Below, piece after piece: positions 1-7,078 of a stretch of DNA of 13,653 nucleotides. The notes below the pieces were generated by a model. That model worked only from the letters and a program-made list of their open reading frames with translations. It had not been told where the DNA came from and searched no databases. Made by a program: the position numbers and the translations under genes. Each line of letters begins with the position of its first letter. Position 1 is the first letter of the stretch. The stretch lies in assembly GCA_020062605.1 (NCBI GenBank), contig JAGUWA010000217.1, positions 1 to 13,653 of the forward strand. Reading direction: 5' to 3'. Source of the DNA: Parvibaculum sp. GTDB taxonomy: Bacteria > Pseudomonadota > Alphaproteobacteria > Parvibaculales > Parvibaculaceae.

Positions 1-441
1 AAGCTCCGTCGGGCGGTGTTCGGCGCGGTCGCCTAGGCCCATGCGGGTCAGAAGGTTCATGGCGAAGTCGCGCGCCGCGCGCTTGCCGACGCCCGCAATC
101 ATCTGCGGGAGGACGACATTCTCCACGGCCGAGAATTCGGGCAGGAGATTGTGGAACTGGTAGACGAAGCCGAGATCGGCGCGGCGGATGGCGGTGCGGC
201 GGGTGTCGGACAGGCCGACGGCTTCGATACCGCCGATCCAGACCTCGCCCTCGTTCGGCGCTTCGAGAAGGCCCGCGATGTGAAGGAGCGAAGATTTGCC
301 CGAGCCCGAGGGGCCGACCAGGGCGACGATCTGGCCCGGCCAGACATCGAGGTCCGCGCCCGCGAAGATGCGCAGTTCCGCATCGCCCTGCCTGTAGGTG
401 CGGGTGATGCCGCGAAGGGAGAGAACGGGCGCATCATTCAT
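1..441 (-). CDS. lolD: LolD, ATPase of the lipoprotein-releasing ABC transporter (3' end outside window)
   Basis: Cytoplasmic ATPase that powers extraction of lipoproteins from the inner membrane for transfer to the LolA carrier. I translated the minus strand from ATG 439-441: 147 codons run to the window edge. Walker A GPSGSGKS is at residues 43-50 and the Q-loop FVYQFHNLLPEF at 92-103, a LolD-type sequence. The reading stops at HRPTEL, exactly where the ABC signature SGG should follow, so about 80-90 residues including Walker B lie outside. The start overlaps the lolC stop by 8 nt (ATGAATGA) and has GGAGG 9 nt upstream, which implies translational coupling with lolC. Other ATGs nearby (437, 434) are out of frame. 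Confidence 0.95.
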   Translation of the reverse strand, partial: MNDAPVLSLRGITRTYRQGDAELRIFAGADLDVWPGQIVALVGPSGSGKSSLLHIAGLLEAPNEGEVWIGGIEAVGLSDTRRTAIRRADLGFVYQFHNLLPEFSAVENVVLPQMIAGVGKRAARDFAMNLLTRMGLGDRAEHRPTEL

Positions 442-1723
442 AACGGAGCGCCTCCACCGGATCGAGCGAGGCGGCGCGCCAGGCGGGATAGAGCGTGGCC
501 GCAAAGGAGAGGAAGAGCGCCATCAGCACGACGGCGGTGACCTCGCCGGCGTCAACCTCGGCCGGCATGTGGCTGAGGAAATAAACTTCCGGCGAGAAAA
601 GCTCCGTACCCGACAGATCGGAGATCCACTGACGCAGCGTCTCGATGTTCAGGCAGAAGACGAGACCGAGCAGGAAGCCCGCCAGCGTGCCCGCAACGCC
701 GATGGAGGCGCCGGAGATGAAGAAGGCGCGCATGACGGCGCCGCGCGTCGCGCCCATGGTGCGCAGGACCGCGATGTCCCTGCCCTTGTCCTTCACCAGC
801 ATGATGAGGCCGGAGATGATGTTGAGCGAGGCGACGATGAGGATGAGCGTGAGGATGAGGAACATCACGTTGCGCTCGACCTGGAGCGCGCTGAAGAAGC
901 TCTCGTTGCGCTGCTGCCAGGTGTAGATGGTGCAGCAGGGACCGGCGGCCATGGCGATGGGCTGCACGGCACTGTTCACGCGGTCGGGATTTTCGATGCG
1001 GACTTCGAGGGCGCTTACGCCTTCATAGGTGCGGAAGAAGGCGCGCGCCTCGTCGAGCGACATGAAGACGAAGCTCGCATCGTATTCCGACATGCCGATT
1101 TCGAAGATCGCCTTGATCGGGAAGGCGCCGACCTTGGGCGCAGTGCCGAAGGGCGTGATCGCTCCGCGCGGCGAGAGGAGCGTGATGTTGTCGCCGACGG
1201 TGAGGCCGAGATTGGCGGCGAGGCGCGAGCCCACGGCGACGCCGCCCCCGTCCAGCCCGTCGAGCGAGCCGACGACGATATTGTCCGAGACGATGCCGAG
1301 GCTTTTCAGGTCGTTCTCGCGCATGCCGCGCACGAGAGCGCCGGTCGCACTGCGCGCGCTTTGCACCATGACCTGGCCGTCGACCAGCGGAATGACGCTC
1401 ACGACGCCCGCAACGCCGCGCACGCGCTCGGCCACCTGATCGTAGTTCATGATGTTGGAGCCAACGCCCTGCACGAACATGTGGCCGTTGAGCCCCAGGA
1501 TGCGGGAGAGAAGCTCGGTGCGGAAACCGTTCATCACCGACATGACGATGATGAGCGTGGCGACGCCGAGCATGATGCCCGCGAAGGAGATGCCCGCGAT
1601 GACGGAAACGATGCCCTCGCGGCGGCGCGAGCGCAGGTAACGCATGGCGAGCAGCCATTCGAAAGCACCGAAGGCGCGGGCGCGGCCGGTGCGTCTTTCG
1701 CGTGGGTAGGCAGCATCAGTCAT
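434..1723 (-). CDS. lolC: LolC/LolE-family transmembrane subunit of the lipoprotein-releasing complex
   Basis: Inner-membrane subunit that, with LolD, releases lipoproteins to LolA. The 429-aa product has the family layout: a short cytoplasmic N-terminus with the LRYLRSRRREGIVSVIAGIS motif near residues 27-46, a first membrane helix around 38-62, a periplasmic MacB-PCD-like domain of about 200 residues, then an FtsX-type domain with helices near 286-310, 336-360 and 395-413. The conserved KDKGRDIAVLRTMGAT stretch is at 311-326 and the C-terminus DPVEALRYE is typical. ATG 1721-1723 has AGGA six bases upstream. Only one such subunit is seen here; many alphaproteobacteria are known to carry a single LolC/E-type protein, so it may work as a homodimer. 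The LolC versus LolE label cannot be decided from sequence alone. Confidence 0.93.
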   Translation of the reverse strand: MTDAAYPRERRTGRARAFGAFEWLLAMRYLRSRRREGIVSVIAGISFAGIMLGVATLIIVMSVMNGFRTELLSRILGLNGHMFVQGVGSNIMNYDQVAERVRGVAGVVSVIPLVDGQVMVQSARSATGALVRGMRENDLKSLGIVSDNIVVGSLDGLDGGGVAVGSRLAANLGLTVGDNITLLSPRGAITPFGTAPKVGAFPIKAIFEIGMSEYDASFVFMSLDEARAFFRTYEGVSALEVRIENPDRVNSAVQPIAMAAGPCCTIYTWQQRNESFFSALQVERNVMFLILTLILIVASLNIISGLIMLVKDKGRDIAVLRTMGATRGAVMRAFFISGASIGVAGTLAGFLLGLVFCLNIETLRQWISDLSGTELFSPEVYFLSHMPAEVDAGEVTAVVLMALFLSFAATLYPAWRAASLDPVEALRYE

Positions 1724-1754
1724 GGTCTGTCCTGCATTGTCGCCATTTCGACCT

Positions 1755-1795
1755 CGGGGAGGGGATATCCGCCCTCGTCGTATGACTCCTCCCCG
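1755..1795. repeat. Inverted repeat in the proS-lolC intergenic region
   Basis: The arms CGGGGAGG (1755-1762) and CCTCCCCG (1788-1795) are perfect reverse complements separated by 25 nt; the loop contains the 8-bp palindrome GGATATCC (1763-1770). It sits just left of the larger repeat at 1808 and shares its C/G-rich arm type, so it may be part of the same composite element. No gene is seen between 1724 and 1920. Confidence 0.55.
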
Positions 1796-1807
1796 ATTTC
1801 CTCGCTC

Positions 1808-1861
1808 ACCCCTCCCCTAAAAATCCTGACGGATTTTTAGACCCTCCCACAGGGGGAGGGT
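1808..1861. repeat. Dispersed palindromic intergenic repeat, copy 1
   Basis: The order is ACCCCTCCCC (1808-1817), a 10-bp perfect stem CTAAAAATCC/GGATTTTTAG (1817-1826 with 1831-1840, loop TGAC), then a second hairpin ACCCTCCC/GGGAGGGT (1841-1848 with 1854-1861). The same arrangement recurs at 7255-7307, with the flanking arms identical and only the inner stem changed. Weaker similarity continues to the right (CGATGG near 1868). The first C-rich arm could pair with the G-rich arm as an alternative fold. It lies 59 nt beyond the proS stop. The minus-strand hairpins lack a clean U-run, so I do not call it a terminator. Confidence 0.8.
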
Positions 1862-1920
1862 GGTCCCGATGGTGAGCTTCGCGAATTACATGCGGTGGCC
1901 CAGTTTCGAGTTCATCGTGT

Positions 1921-3243
1921 TCAGTTCCCCACAATCTTCGCGAGGGCCGCGTCGGGCGAGAGTTCTTCCTTTTCGCCGGTGGCGCGGCGCTTCAGCTCGA
2001 CCGTGCCGGATTTGAGGCCGCGCGGACCGACGACGAGCTGCCAGGGCAGGCCGATGAGGTCCATGGTCGAGAACTTCGCGCCGGCGCGCTCTTCCGTGTC
2101 GTCGTAGAGGACGGTAACGCCGGCGGCTTCGAGCTTCGCATAAAGCGCTTCGCAAGCGGCATCGGTTTCCGCGTCGCCACTCTTCAAATTCACGAGACCG
2201 ACCTTGAAGGGCGCGACGGTATCCGGCCAGACGATGCCGTTGTCGTCGTGGCTTGCCTCAATGATGGCGCCGACGAGGCGCGAGACGCCGATGCCGTAGG
2301 AACCCATCTGGAGCGGCGTTTCCTTGCCGTCCGGCCCGGCGACGACGCAGCCCATGGCCTGCGAATACTTGGTGCCGAAGAAGAAGATGTGGCCAACCTC
2401 GATGCCGCGGGCGGAGAGGCGCTTGTCTTCCGGCACGTCGGCCTCGAACTTCGCGGCGTCGTGCTTCTCGTCGGTCGCGGCGTAGAGATCGGTGCGCGCG
2501 GCGATGACGGGGGTGAGGTCCGCCTCGTAGTCGATGTCGTCGCCGGGGACGGGCATGTCCACGAGGTCGCGGTGGCAGAAGACGGCGCTCTCGCCCGTTT
2601 CGGCGAGGATGATGAATTCATGGCTCATGTCGCCGCCGATGGGGCCGGTGTCGGCGGCCATCGGGATGGCGCGCAGCCCCAGGCGGTCGAAGGTGCGCAG
2701 ATAGGCGACGAACATCTTGCGGTAGGCACGGCGCGCGCCCTCGACATCGAGGTCGAAGGAATAGGCGTCCTTCATCAGGAATTCGCGGCCGCGCATGACG
2801 CCGAAACGGGGGCGGATCTCGTCGCGGAACTTCCACTGGATGTGGAAGAGGTTGCGCGGCAGGTCGCGGTAGGACTTCACGGCGCCCTTGAAGATTTCGG
2901 TGATCATCTCCTCATTGGTGGGGCCGTAGAGCATGTCGCGCTCGTGGCGGTCCTTGATGCGGAGCATTTCGGGGCCATAGGCGTCGTAGCGGCCGGACTG
3001 GCGCCAGAGGTCGGCGGACTGGAGCGTCGGCATGAGGAGTTCGATGGCGCCCGCCCTCGCCTGCTCCTCGCGGACGATCTTCTCGATGTTGCGCAACACG
3101 GCGAGGCCCAACGGCAGCCAGGCATAGATGCCGGCGGCGGTCTGGCGGACGAGGCCCGCGCGGAGCATCAGCCGGTGTGAGACGATCTGGGCTTCGGCGG
3201 GGTTTTCCCGGAGGGTGGGCAGAAAATATCTGGAAAGGCGCAT
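1921..3243 (-). CDS. proS: Prolyl-tRNA synthetase, short alphaproteobacterial type
   Basis: Class II aminoacyl-tRNA synthetase that charges tRNA-Pro in the cytoplasm. The 440-aa product shows the ProRS TNEE loop at residues 109-112, motif 2 FRDEIRPRFGVMRGREF at 139-155, YAATDEKHD at 254-262, motif 3 GSYGIGVSR at 314-322, and an anticodon-binding domain from about 345 to the end. At 440 residues against roughly 570 in E. coli, the editing insertion (INS) between motifs 2 and 3 is absent, a known alphaproteobacterial form. ATG 3241-3243 has AGGA five bases upstream. It lies upstream of lolC-lolD on the same strand but 197 nt away, with a repeat element between. No clear promoter was seen in the 87 nt before it. 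Confidence 0.97.
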   Translation of the reverse strand: MRLSRYFLPTLRENPAEAQIVSHRLMLRAGLVRQTAAGIYAWLPLGLAVLRNIEKIVREEQARAGAIELLMPTLQSADLWRQSGRYDAYGPEMLRIKDRHERDMLYGPTNEEMITEIFKGAVKSYRDLPRNLFHIQWKFRDEIRPRFGVMRGREFLMKDAYSFDLDVEGARRAYRKMFVAYLRTFDRLGLRAIPMAADTGPIGGDMSHEFIILAETGESAVFCHRDLVDMPVPGDDIDYEADLTPVIAARTDLYAATDEKHDAAKFEADVPEDKRLSARGIEVGHIFFFGTKYSQAMGCVVAGPDGKETPLQMGSYGIGVSRLVGAIIEASHDDNGIVWPDTVAPFKVGLVNLKSGDAETDAACEALYAKLEAAGVTVLYDDTEERAGAKFSTMDLIGLPWQLVVGPRGLKSGTVELKRRATGEKEELSPDAALAKIVGN

Positions 3244-3330
3244 GATGATCCTGAAAGCGGCGGCCCCGGCGAAGGGCAGCGCGAGGCAGGACCGAGGAGC
3301 CCTGCCGGAGCCTGAAAACAGGGGTCCGTT

Positions 3331-5019
3331 TTAGGGGGTCGCGGGCGGCAACGCAATCTCGCCGCTGGCGGTGCGGCGGGAGGCGAGGGTTTCGAGATAA
3401 GCGCGGATATCGACCTCGGGCCCCTCTTCCACGCCCCTGCCCGTGCGGAGGCCCCAGGGGCCTCTTTCGAGCTCCTCGACGGTGTAGCCCATGTCGACGT
3501 CGTAGGTGCGGTCGATCTGGTTGCGGAGGTACTGTTGCGCCTCGTACCAGCGAGTCTTCCCGGCGCCGTCGCGGCAGGTAGCCCGCTCCTCGCCGGACGC
3601 GCCCCAGCGGCGCTCGACGCATTGATAGGGATCGAAGGAGAGGTCGTAGAGGCGGTCGACGATCAGGTCGATGGAGAGTTCGACCGTGCGGCCGGCGGAG
3701 TTCACATAGGAGATGTCGCAGGCGGCGTTCTGCTCCCAATAGGCGGCGAGAAGATCGCCGGGGAGATCGCTGCCGTCATATTTCAGGCGCGGCGCGTCGA
3801 CCATGTCCATCTTGATGAAATCGACCACGAGGTCGTACATCTCCTTGAAGCCGGTCTTGAGGCGGGCGTCGCGCGAGGGCGTGGAATAGAGCTCCCAGAC
3901 ACCATCCGTGCCGTAGATGTTGTCCGGGAGGCGGGGCGGCGGAGACGTGTTCTGGACGCCCCGCGCGAGTGATATTTCGACAGCCTGCTTGCGCGAGCGC
4001 AGATCGAAGCAAAGCGACTGCATCATCGCGCGCAGTTCCTCGACGGGCCTGTATTCGAGTTCGCCCGCCGAAAGGCGCGAGCGAAGATAGGTGTAGAAGT
4101 CGAGGTTCTCGCCGTTCCACATCCATGAGGCCGAACGCCAGCGATGCGGATCGCCGGCCGGGTTGCCCTGATACTGCTCCAGAGAGAAGTCCGGAATGTC
4201 GGCATTGGACGCGGCGACGATGCGGCCGCCGACGAGCGCGCCGTTCGGGGCGCGCTTCGCGCCGACGACTTCGAGGGGGCGGAACTTCTGGAAGATGGAG
4301 CCGAGCTCCGGTCCGGTGCGCAGGAACTCCTTGCCGAGGAAGCTGCGGCTCAGCGAATGATCCGGATGCGAGGAGAAGATGAGAATGCGGCCGCCGGACT
4401 CGACGCGCCAGACAAGCGAGGCATGGCCGTTCACATCATAGGCGATGGTGCCGGGGACGATCGCCTCGCGGTCGAGGCGCGGCGAATAGGTGTCGGAGAA
4501 CATCACCGGATCGTCGGCAAGCGAATTGCGCCGGAACATGGCCGTCGAGACGACGTTCACGAGCGTGTGCAGGATGGGAATCGCGCTGACGCCGCCCGCC
4601 GTGCGGGGAACGCTGTCGCGGGCGACGACGACATTACCGTAGGAAGAATAACGAATGTCGCCACCCGGCCCGTCCGCCGACTGCATGGCCGACTGCCAGG
4701 CGAAGGGCAGACCGTTCTTCCAGGCGAAATAGGCGCGAAGGACATAGGGCATGTCCGCGCAGTCGACATAGAAGCGCGTTTTCGGGTCTGTATGGCGATA
4801 GGGGTTGGCGGGGCTCTTGATGCACTGGTCGAAGGTCCAGCAATCGGCGGCGCCCAGCGCGGCCACAAAATCCTGCCAGGCCTTTTCGTCGCTCTCGCTC
4901 CAGCGTTCCTTGGTGATGCGCCAGCGCGCATCCTGCGCATGGACCGCGGAGCCCATGCTCATGACGACAAACGAAGCGCACAAGAGAACGAACGCGGCTC
5001 TGCGCCAGCGAGAAATCAT
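3331..5019 (-). CDS. Exported protein of unknown function, possible papain-fold/transglutaminase-like hydrolase
   Basis: I do not recognise a named family. The 562-aa product begins with a signal peptide: basic MISRWRRA, a hydrophobic core, and a likely cut after AVHAQ near residue 29. The N-terminal half has YVDCADMPYVLRAYFAWKNG (residues 84-103) with Cys87 at the start of a helix, then PGTIAYDVNGHASLVWRV (189-206) with His199 in a strand-like segment, and HPDH at 218-221. A Cys before a helix followed by a strand His recalls NlpC/P60 and transglutaminase-type enzymes; this is inference only. Cys60/Cys66 and Cys434, 467 and 482 could form disulfides after export. AGGGTG lies 7 nt before ATG 5017-5019. 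It is 89 nt downstream of another exported protein, possibly co-transcribed. Confidence 0.85.
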   Translation of the reverse strand: MISRWRRAAFVLLCASFVVMSMGSAVHAQDARWRITKERWSESDEKAWQDFVAALGAADCWTFDQCIKSPANPYRHTDPKTRFYVDCADMPYVLRAYFAWKNGLPFAWQSAMQSADGPGGDIRYSSYGNVVVARDSVPRTAGGVSAIPILHTLVNVVSTAMFRRNSLADDPVMFSDTYSPRLDREAIVPGTIAYDVNGHASLVWRVESGGRILIFSSHPDHSLSRSFLGKEFLRTGPELGSIFQKFRPLEVVGAKRAPNGALVGGRIVAASNADIPDFSLEQYQGNPAGDPHRWRSASWMWNGENLDFYTYLRSRLSAGELEYRPVEELRAMMQSLCFDLRSRKQAVEISLARGVQNTSPPPRLPDNIYGTDGVWELYSTPSRDARLKTGFKEMYDLVVDFIKMDMVDAPRLKYDGSDLPGDLLAAYWEQNAACDISYVNSAGRTVELSIDLIVDRLYDLSFDPYQCVERRWGASGEERATCRDGAGKTRWYEAQQYLRNQIDRTYDVDMGYTVEELERGPWGLRTGRGVEEGPEVDIRAYLETLASRRTASGEIALPPATP

Positions 5020-5108
5020 CAGCCTACACCCTGCCCTTGCCCGCCTGAAGGGTGCGGGCCGGGGAAAGGACTGTCAATGAAAGCCGGGCTTTCGGGAAGG
5101 CGGTAAGG

Positions 5109-5546
5109 CTATTTCGGGCGGACCTGATGCAATCTTGCACAGGCCTCGGCCAGCGCATGGTCGATGCCTGAAACATCCTCGCCGTCGATCGTGGCGCGGC
5201 CCGTCCGGGTGTCGATGACGATGCGGGCGACGGTCATTTCCGTTGCCGAATTGAAAGCGGGGTTTCGACCGGCCAGCGGATCGAGCGTCACGTCGAATTC
5301 GTAAAGGGGGCGGAGGCCGTAGCGGTAACCGCCATCGATGTCGGCGGGGGCGACGGCGCTGCCATCGGCGGCCACGCCCGGCACATAGTCCGCGCCGCCC
5401 GGGAGATAGGGGGCGATGCGGCGGCAGTCATCTTCCGAGATTTCGATGATGCGCGGGGCATCGCTGCCGGCGAGTTCCCCGGCATGGGCGGCGGAACCCC
5501 CGAGGACCGGAAAGAGGGCCAGAAGGATGGAAAGGCGCTTCATCAT
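5109..5546 (-). CDS. Small exported protein of unknown function
   Basis: The 145-aa product has a clear signal peptide (MMKRLSILLALFPVLGG, cut likely after SAAHA near residue 22). The mature part of about 120 residues contains GGADYVPGVAADGSAVAPADI and a later MTVARIVIDTRTGRATIDGE stretch, suggesting a small beta-rich periplasmic protein. A single cysteine remains in the mature part (SEDDC), so an intramolecular disulfide is not possible. Similar short exported proteins with a PGVD.G..VAPAD core occur in alphaproteobacteria as far as I recall, without known function. AGGA lies seven bases before ATG 5544-5546; a second ATG follows directly. It precedes the 562-aa gene on the same strand and is divergent from the permease at 5646. 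Confidence 0.83.
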   Translation of the reverse strand: MMKRLSILLALFPVLGGSAAHAGELAGSDAPRIIEISEDDCRRIAPYLPGGADYVPGVAADGSAVAPADIDGGYRYGLRPLYEFDVTLDPLAGRNPAFNSATEMTVARIVIDTRTGRATIDGEDVSGIDHALAEACARLHQVRPK

Positions 5547-5597
5547 GCTTTCATCCTGCGCGCGGGGGCTTTAAGGAATTGTTGCGGGGATTTTACT

Positions 5598-5622
5598 CGT
5601 CGCGTCGCTCCTCGCAATGACG
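5598..5622. repeat. Fragment of the widespread CGTCATTGCGAGGAGC-type intergenic repeat
   Basis: Read on the minus strand, 5622-5598 begins CGTCATTGCGAGGAGCGACG, the core of a dispersed palindromic repeat common in alphaproteobacterial and other bacterial intergenic regions. In the plus frame used by the permease it would be translated as TRRVAPRNDV, a familiar sign of this repeat in over-extended gene calls. TTGCG (5582-5586) and CGCAA (5613-5617) form a remnant of the palindrome. It lies between the divergent 145-aa gene and the permease. Confidence 0.75.
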
Positions 5623-5645
5623 TGGAGGGGTTAAGGGGGAAAACG

Positions 5646-6956
5646 GTGAACGACAATAATGAAGGGCTGCTCGAGCGGCTGTTCGCGCTGAGGGCGAACG
5701 GTACGACTGTCCGTACCGAGATCGTTGCGGGGCTCACCACATATCTCACCATGGCCTATATCATCTTCGTGAACCCGGCGATCCTCGGCGCGGCGGGGAT
5801 GGATTTCGGCGCGGTCTTCGTCGCGACGTGCCTCGCGGCGGCGGCGGGCTCGCTCATCATGGGGCTCTATGCGAACTACCCGGTCGCGCTTGCGCCGGGG
5901 ATGGGGCTCAATGCCTATTTCGCCTATACGGTGGTGCCGCAATTCGGCGGCGACTGGCGGCTGGCGCTTGGCGGGGTGTTTCTGTCGGGCGTGCTGTTCC
6001 TGCTGCTCTCGCTTTCACCGCTGCGCGAGAAGCTGGTGAACTCGATCCCGCGTTCGCTCAAATACGGGATCGGGGCGGGCATCGGTTTCTTTCTCGCGCT
6101 GATCGGACTTCAGAACGCGGGCGTGGTCGCGGATCATCCGGCGACGCTGGTGACGCTCGGCGATCTCGCCGTGCCGGGAACGCTGCTCGCGATGGCAGGC
6201 TTCGTGGCGCTGGTCGCCATGCAATACCGGCGGGTGCCGGGCGCCATCATGGTGACGATCCTTGCCGTGACGGCTATCGCCGTTCTGGCCGGATGGCAGC
6301 CGCTGCGCGGCATCGCGGCAACGCCCCCTTCGCTCGCCCCGACCTTCTTCCAGATGGACCTGGCAGGCGCGGTCAGCACCGGGTTCGTGACCATCGTCTT
6401 CGTGTTCCTGCTGGTCGATCTTCTCGATACGACGGGAACGCTGCTCAGCGTCGGACAGCATGCGGGCATGGCGGATGCGGAGGGAAAGCTGCCACGGCTC
6501 CGCAAGGCGATGGTGGCGGATTCGTCGGCCACGATCATCGGCGCGGCGCTCGGCACCTCCTCCACCACGAGCTATATCGAGAGCGCGGCGGGCGTCGAAA
6601 CGGGCGGCCGGACGGGGTTGATGGCCGTCACCGTGGCGGTGCTCTTCCTTGCGAGCCTCGTCCTCGCACCGCTCGCCGAAACCGTGCCCGTTTATGCGAC
6701 GGCGCCGGCCCTCGTCTTCATTGCCTGCCTGATGGCACGGAGCCTTGCCCATCTCGACTGGAAGGACGTGACGGAGACGGCGCCCGCGCTCGTCACCGCA
6801 CTTGCGATCCCGTTCACATATTCGATCGCGAGCGGGATCGGGCTTGGCGTCATTTCCTATGCGGCGATCAAGCTTCTCTCGGGCCGAGCGCAGGACCTCA
6901 ACCGGGCGGTGTCGATCATTGCCCTGGCCTTCGTGGTGAAACTCGCCCTGCAATGA
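5646..6956 (+). CDS. NCS2/AzgA-family nucleobase (adenine/guanine/hypoxanthine) permease
   Basis: Inner-membrane proton-coupled importer of purine bases, judged from family features. The 436-aa product has AzgA-type landmarks: an N-terminal EIVAGLTTYLTMAYIIFVNP (25-44), APGMGLNAYFAY (83-94), DLLDTTGTLLSVG (258-270) and GTSSTTSYIESAAGVETGGR (303-322), the last two around the substrate site. About 12-14 membrane segments are spread along the chain, as in the family, and the length is normal. I choose GTG 5646-5648 because AGGGGGA precedes it at 5-6 nt; the open frame continues upstream to 5484 but only through a dispersed repeat and the divergent gene. It is the only plus-strand protein gene here, with no partner. 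The exact base cannot be read from sequence. Confidence 0.93.
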   Translation: MNDNNEGLLERLFALRANGTTVRTEIVAGLTTYLTMAYIIFVNPAILGAAGMDFGAVFVATCLAAAAGSLIMGLYANYPVALAPGMGLNAYFAYTVVPQFGGDWRLALGGVFLSGVLFLLLSLSPLREKLVNSIPRSLKYGIGAGIGFFLALIGLQNAGVVADHPATLVTLGDLAVPGTLLAMAGFVALVAMQYRRVPGAIMVTILAVTAIAVLAGWQPLRGIAATPPSLAPTFFQMDLAGAVSTGFVTIVFVFLLVDLLDTTGTLLSVGQHAGMADAEGKLPRLRKAMVADSSATIIGAALGTSSTTSYIESAAGVETGGRTGLMAVTVAVLFLASLVLAPLAETVPVYATAPALVFIACLMARSLAHLDWKDVTETAPALVTALAIPFTYSIASGIGLGVISYAAIKLLSGRAQDLNRAVSIIALAFVVKLALQ

Positions 6957-7009
6957 AACGCCACTCCGGCGCGAGACTTCGTTCGGAAATTACCCGGGCG
7001 GGCACATAA

Positions 7010-7039
7010 TGCTGCAAAAATTTCATCCGCAGCAAAAAG
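7010..7039 (+). promoter_or_regulatory. Inverted repeat and A-tracts upstream of the small-RNA promoter
   Basis: TGCTGC (7010-7015) and GCAGCA (7029-7034) are perfect reverse complements with centres 19 bp apart, close to two helical turns, as in many operators. AAAAATTTC (7016-7024) and AAAAAG (7034-7039) are A-tracts at about -64 to -56 and -46 to -41 from the predicted start, the place of distal and proximal UP-element subsites. Their AT content stands out in a GC-rich region. Activator site or UP element is inference. Confidence 0.45.
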
Positions 7040-7043
7040 AGGC

Positions 7044-7072
7044 GTGACACCTCGCCGCAGGCTGGCTATAGT
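7044..7072 (+). promoter_or_regulatory. Predicted sigma-70 promoter of the small RNA
   Basis: The -35 element GTGACA (7044-7049) and the -10 element TATAGT (7067-7072) are separated by exactly 17 bp. Transcription would start at A7079 or A7080. The match to the vegetative consensus is 5/6 at both boxes, better than anything else I found in the window. Confidence 0.75.
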
Positions 7073-7078
7073 CCCTTC

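Noticed and set aside
398..1840. Plus-strand open frame of 480 codons
   Set aside because: It lies opposite lolC, which has full family features, and shows the same charged, low-complexity antisense character.
3285..3306. GGCAGG/CCTGCC hairpin before proS as a terminator or leader switch
   Set aside because: Six pairs with a 10-nt loop and no T-run on either strand; nothing supports a riboswitch or terminator.
5484..5645. Upstream extension of the permease to 490 aa
   Set aside because: The extra 54 residues come from the divergent exported-protein gene and from a dispersed repeat. The GTG at 5646 has a good ribosome binding site and begins the family's normal N-terminus.
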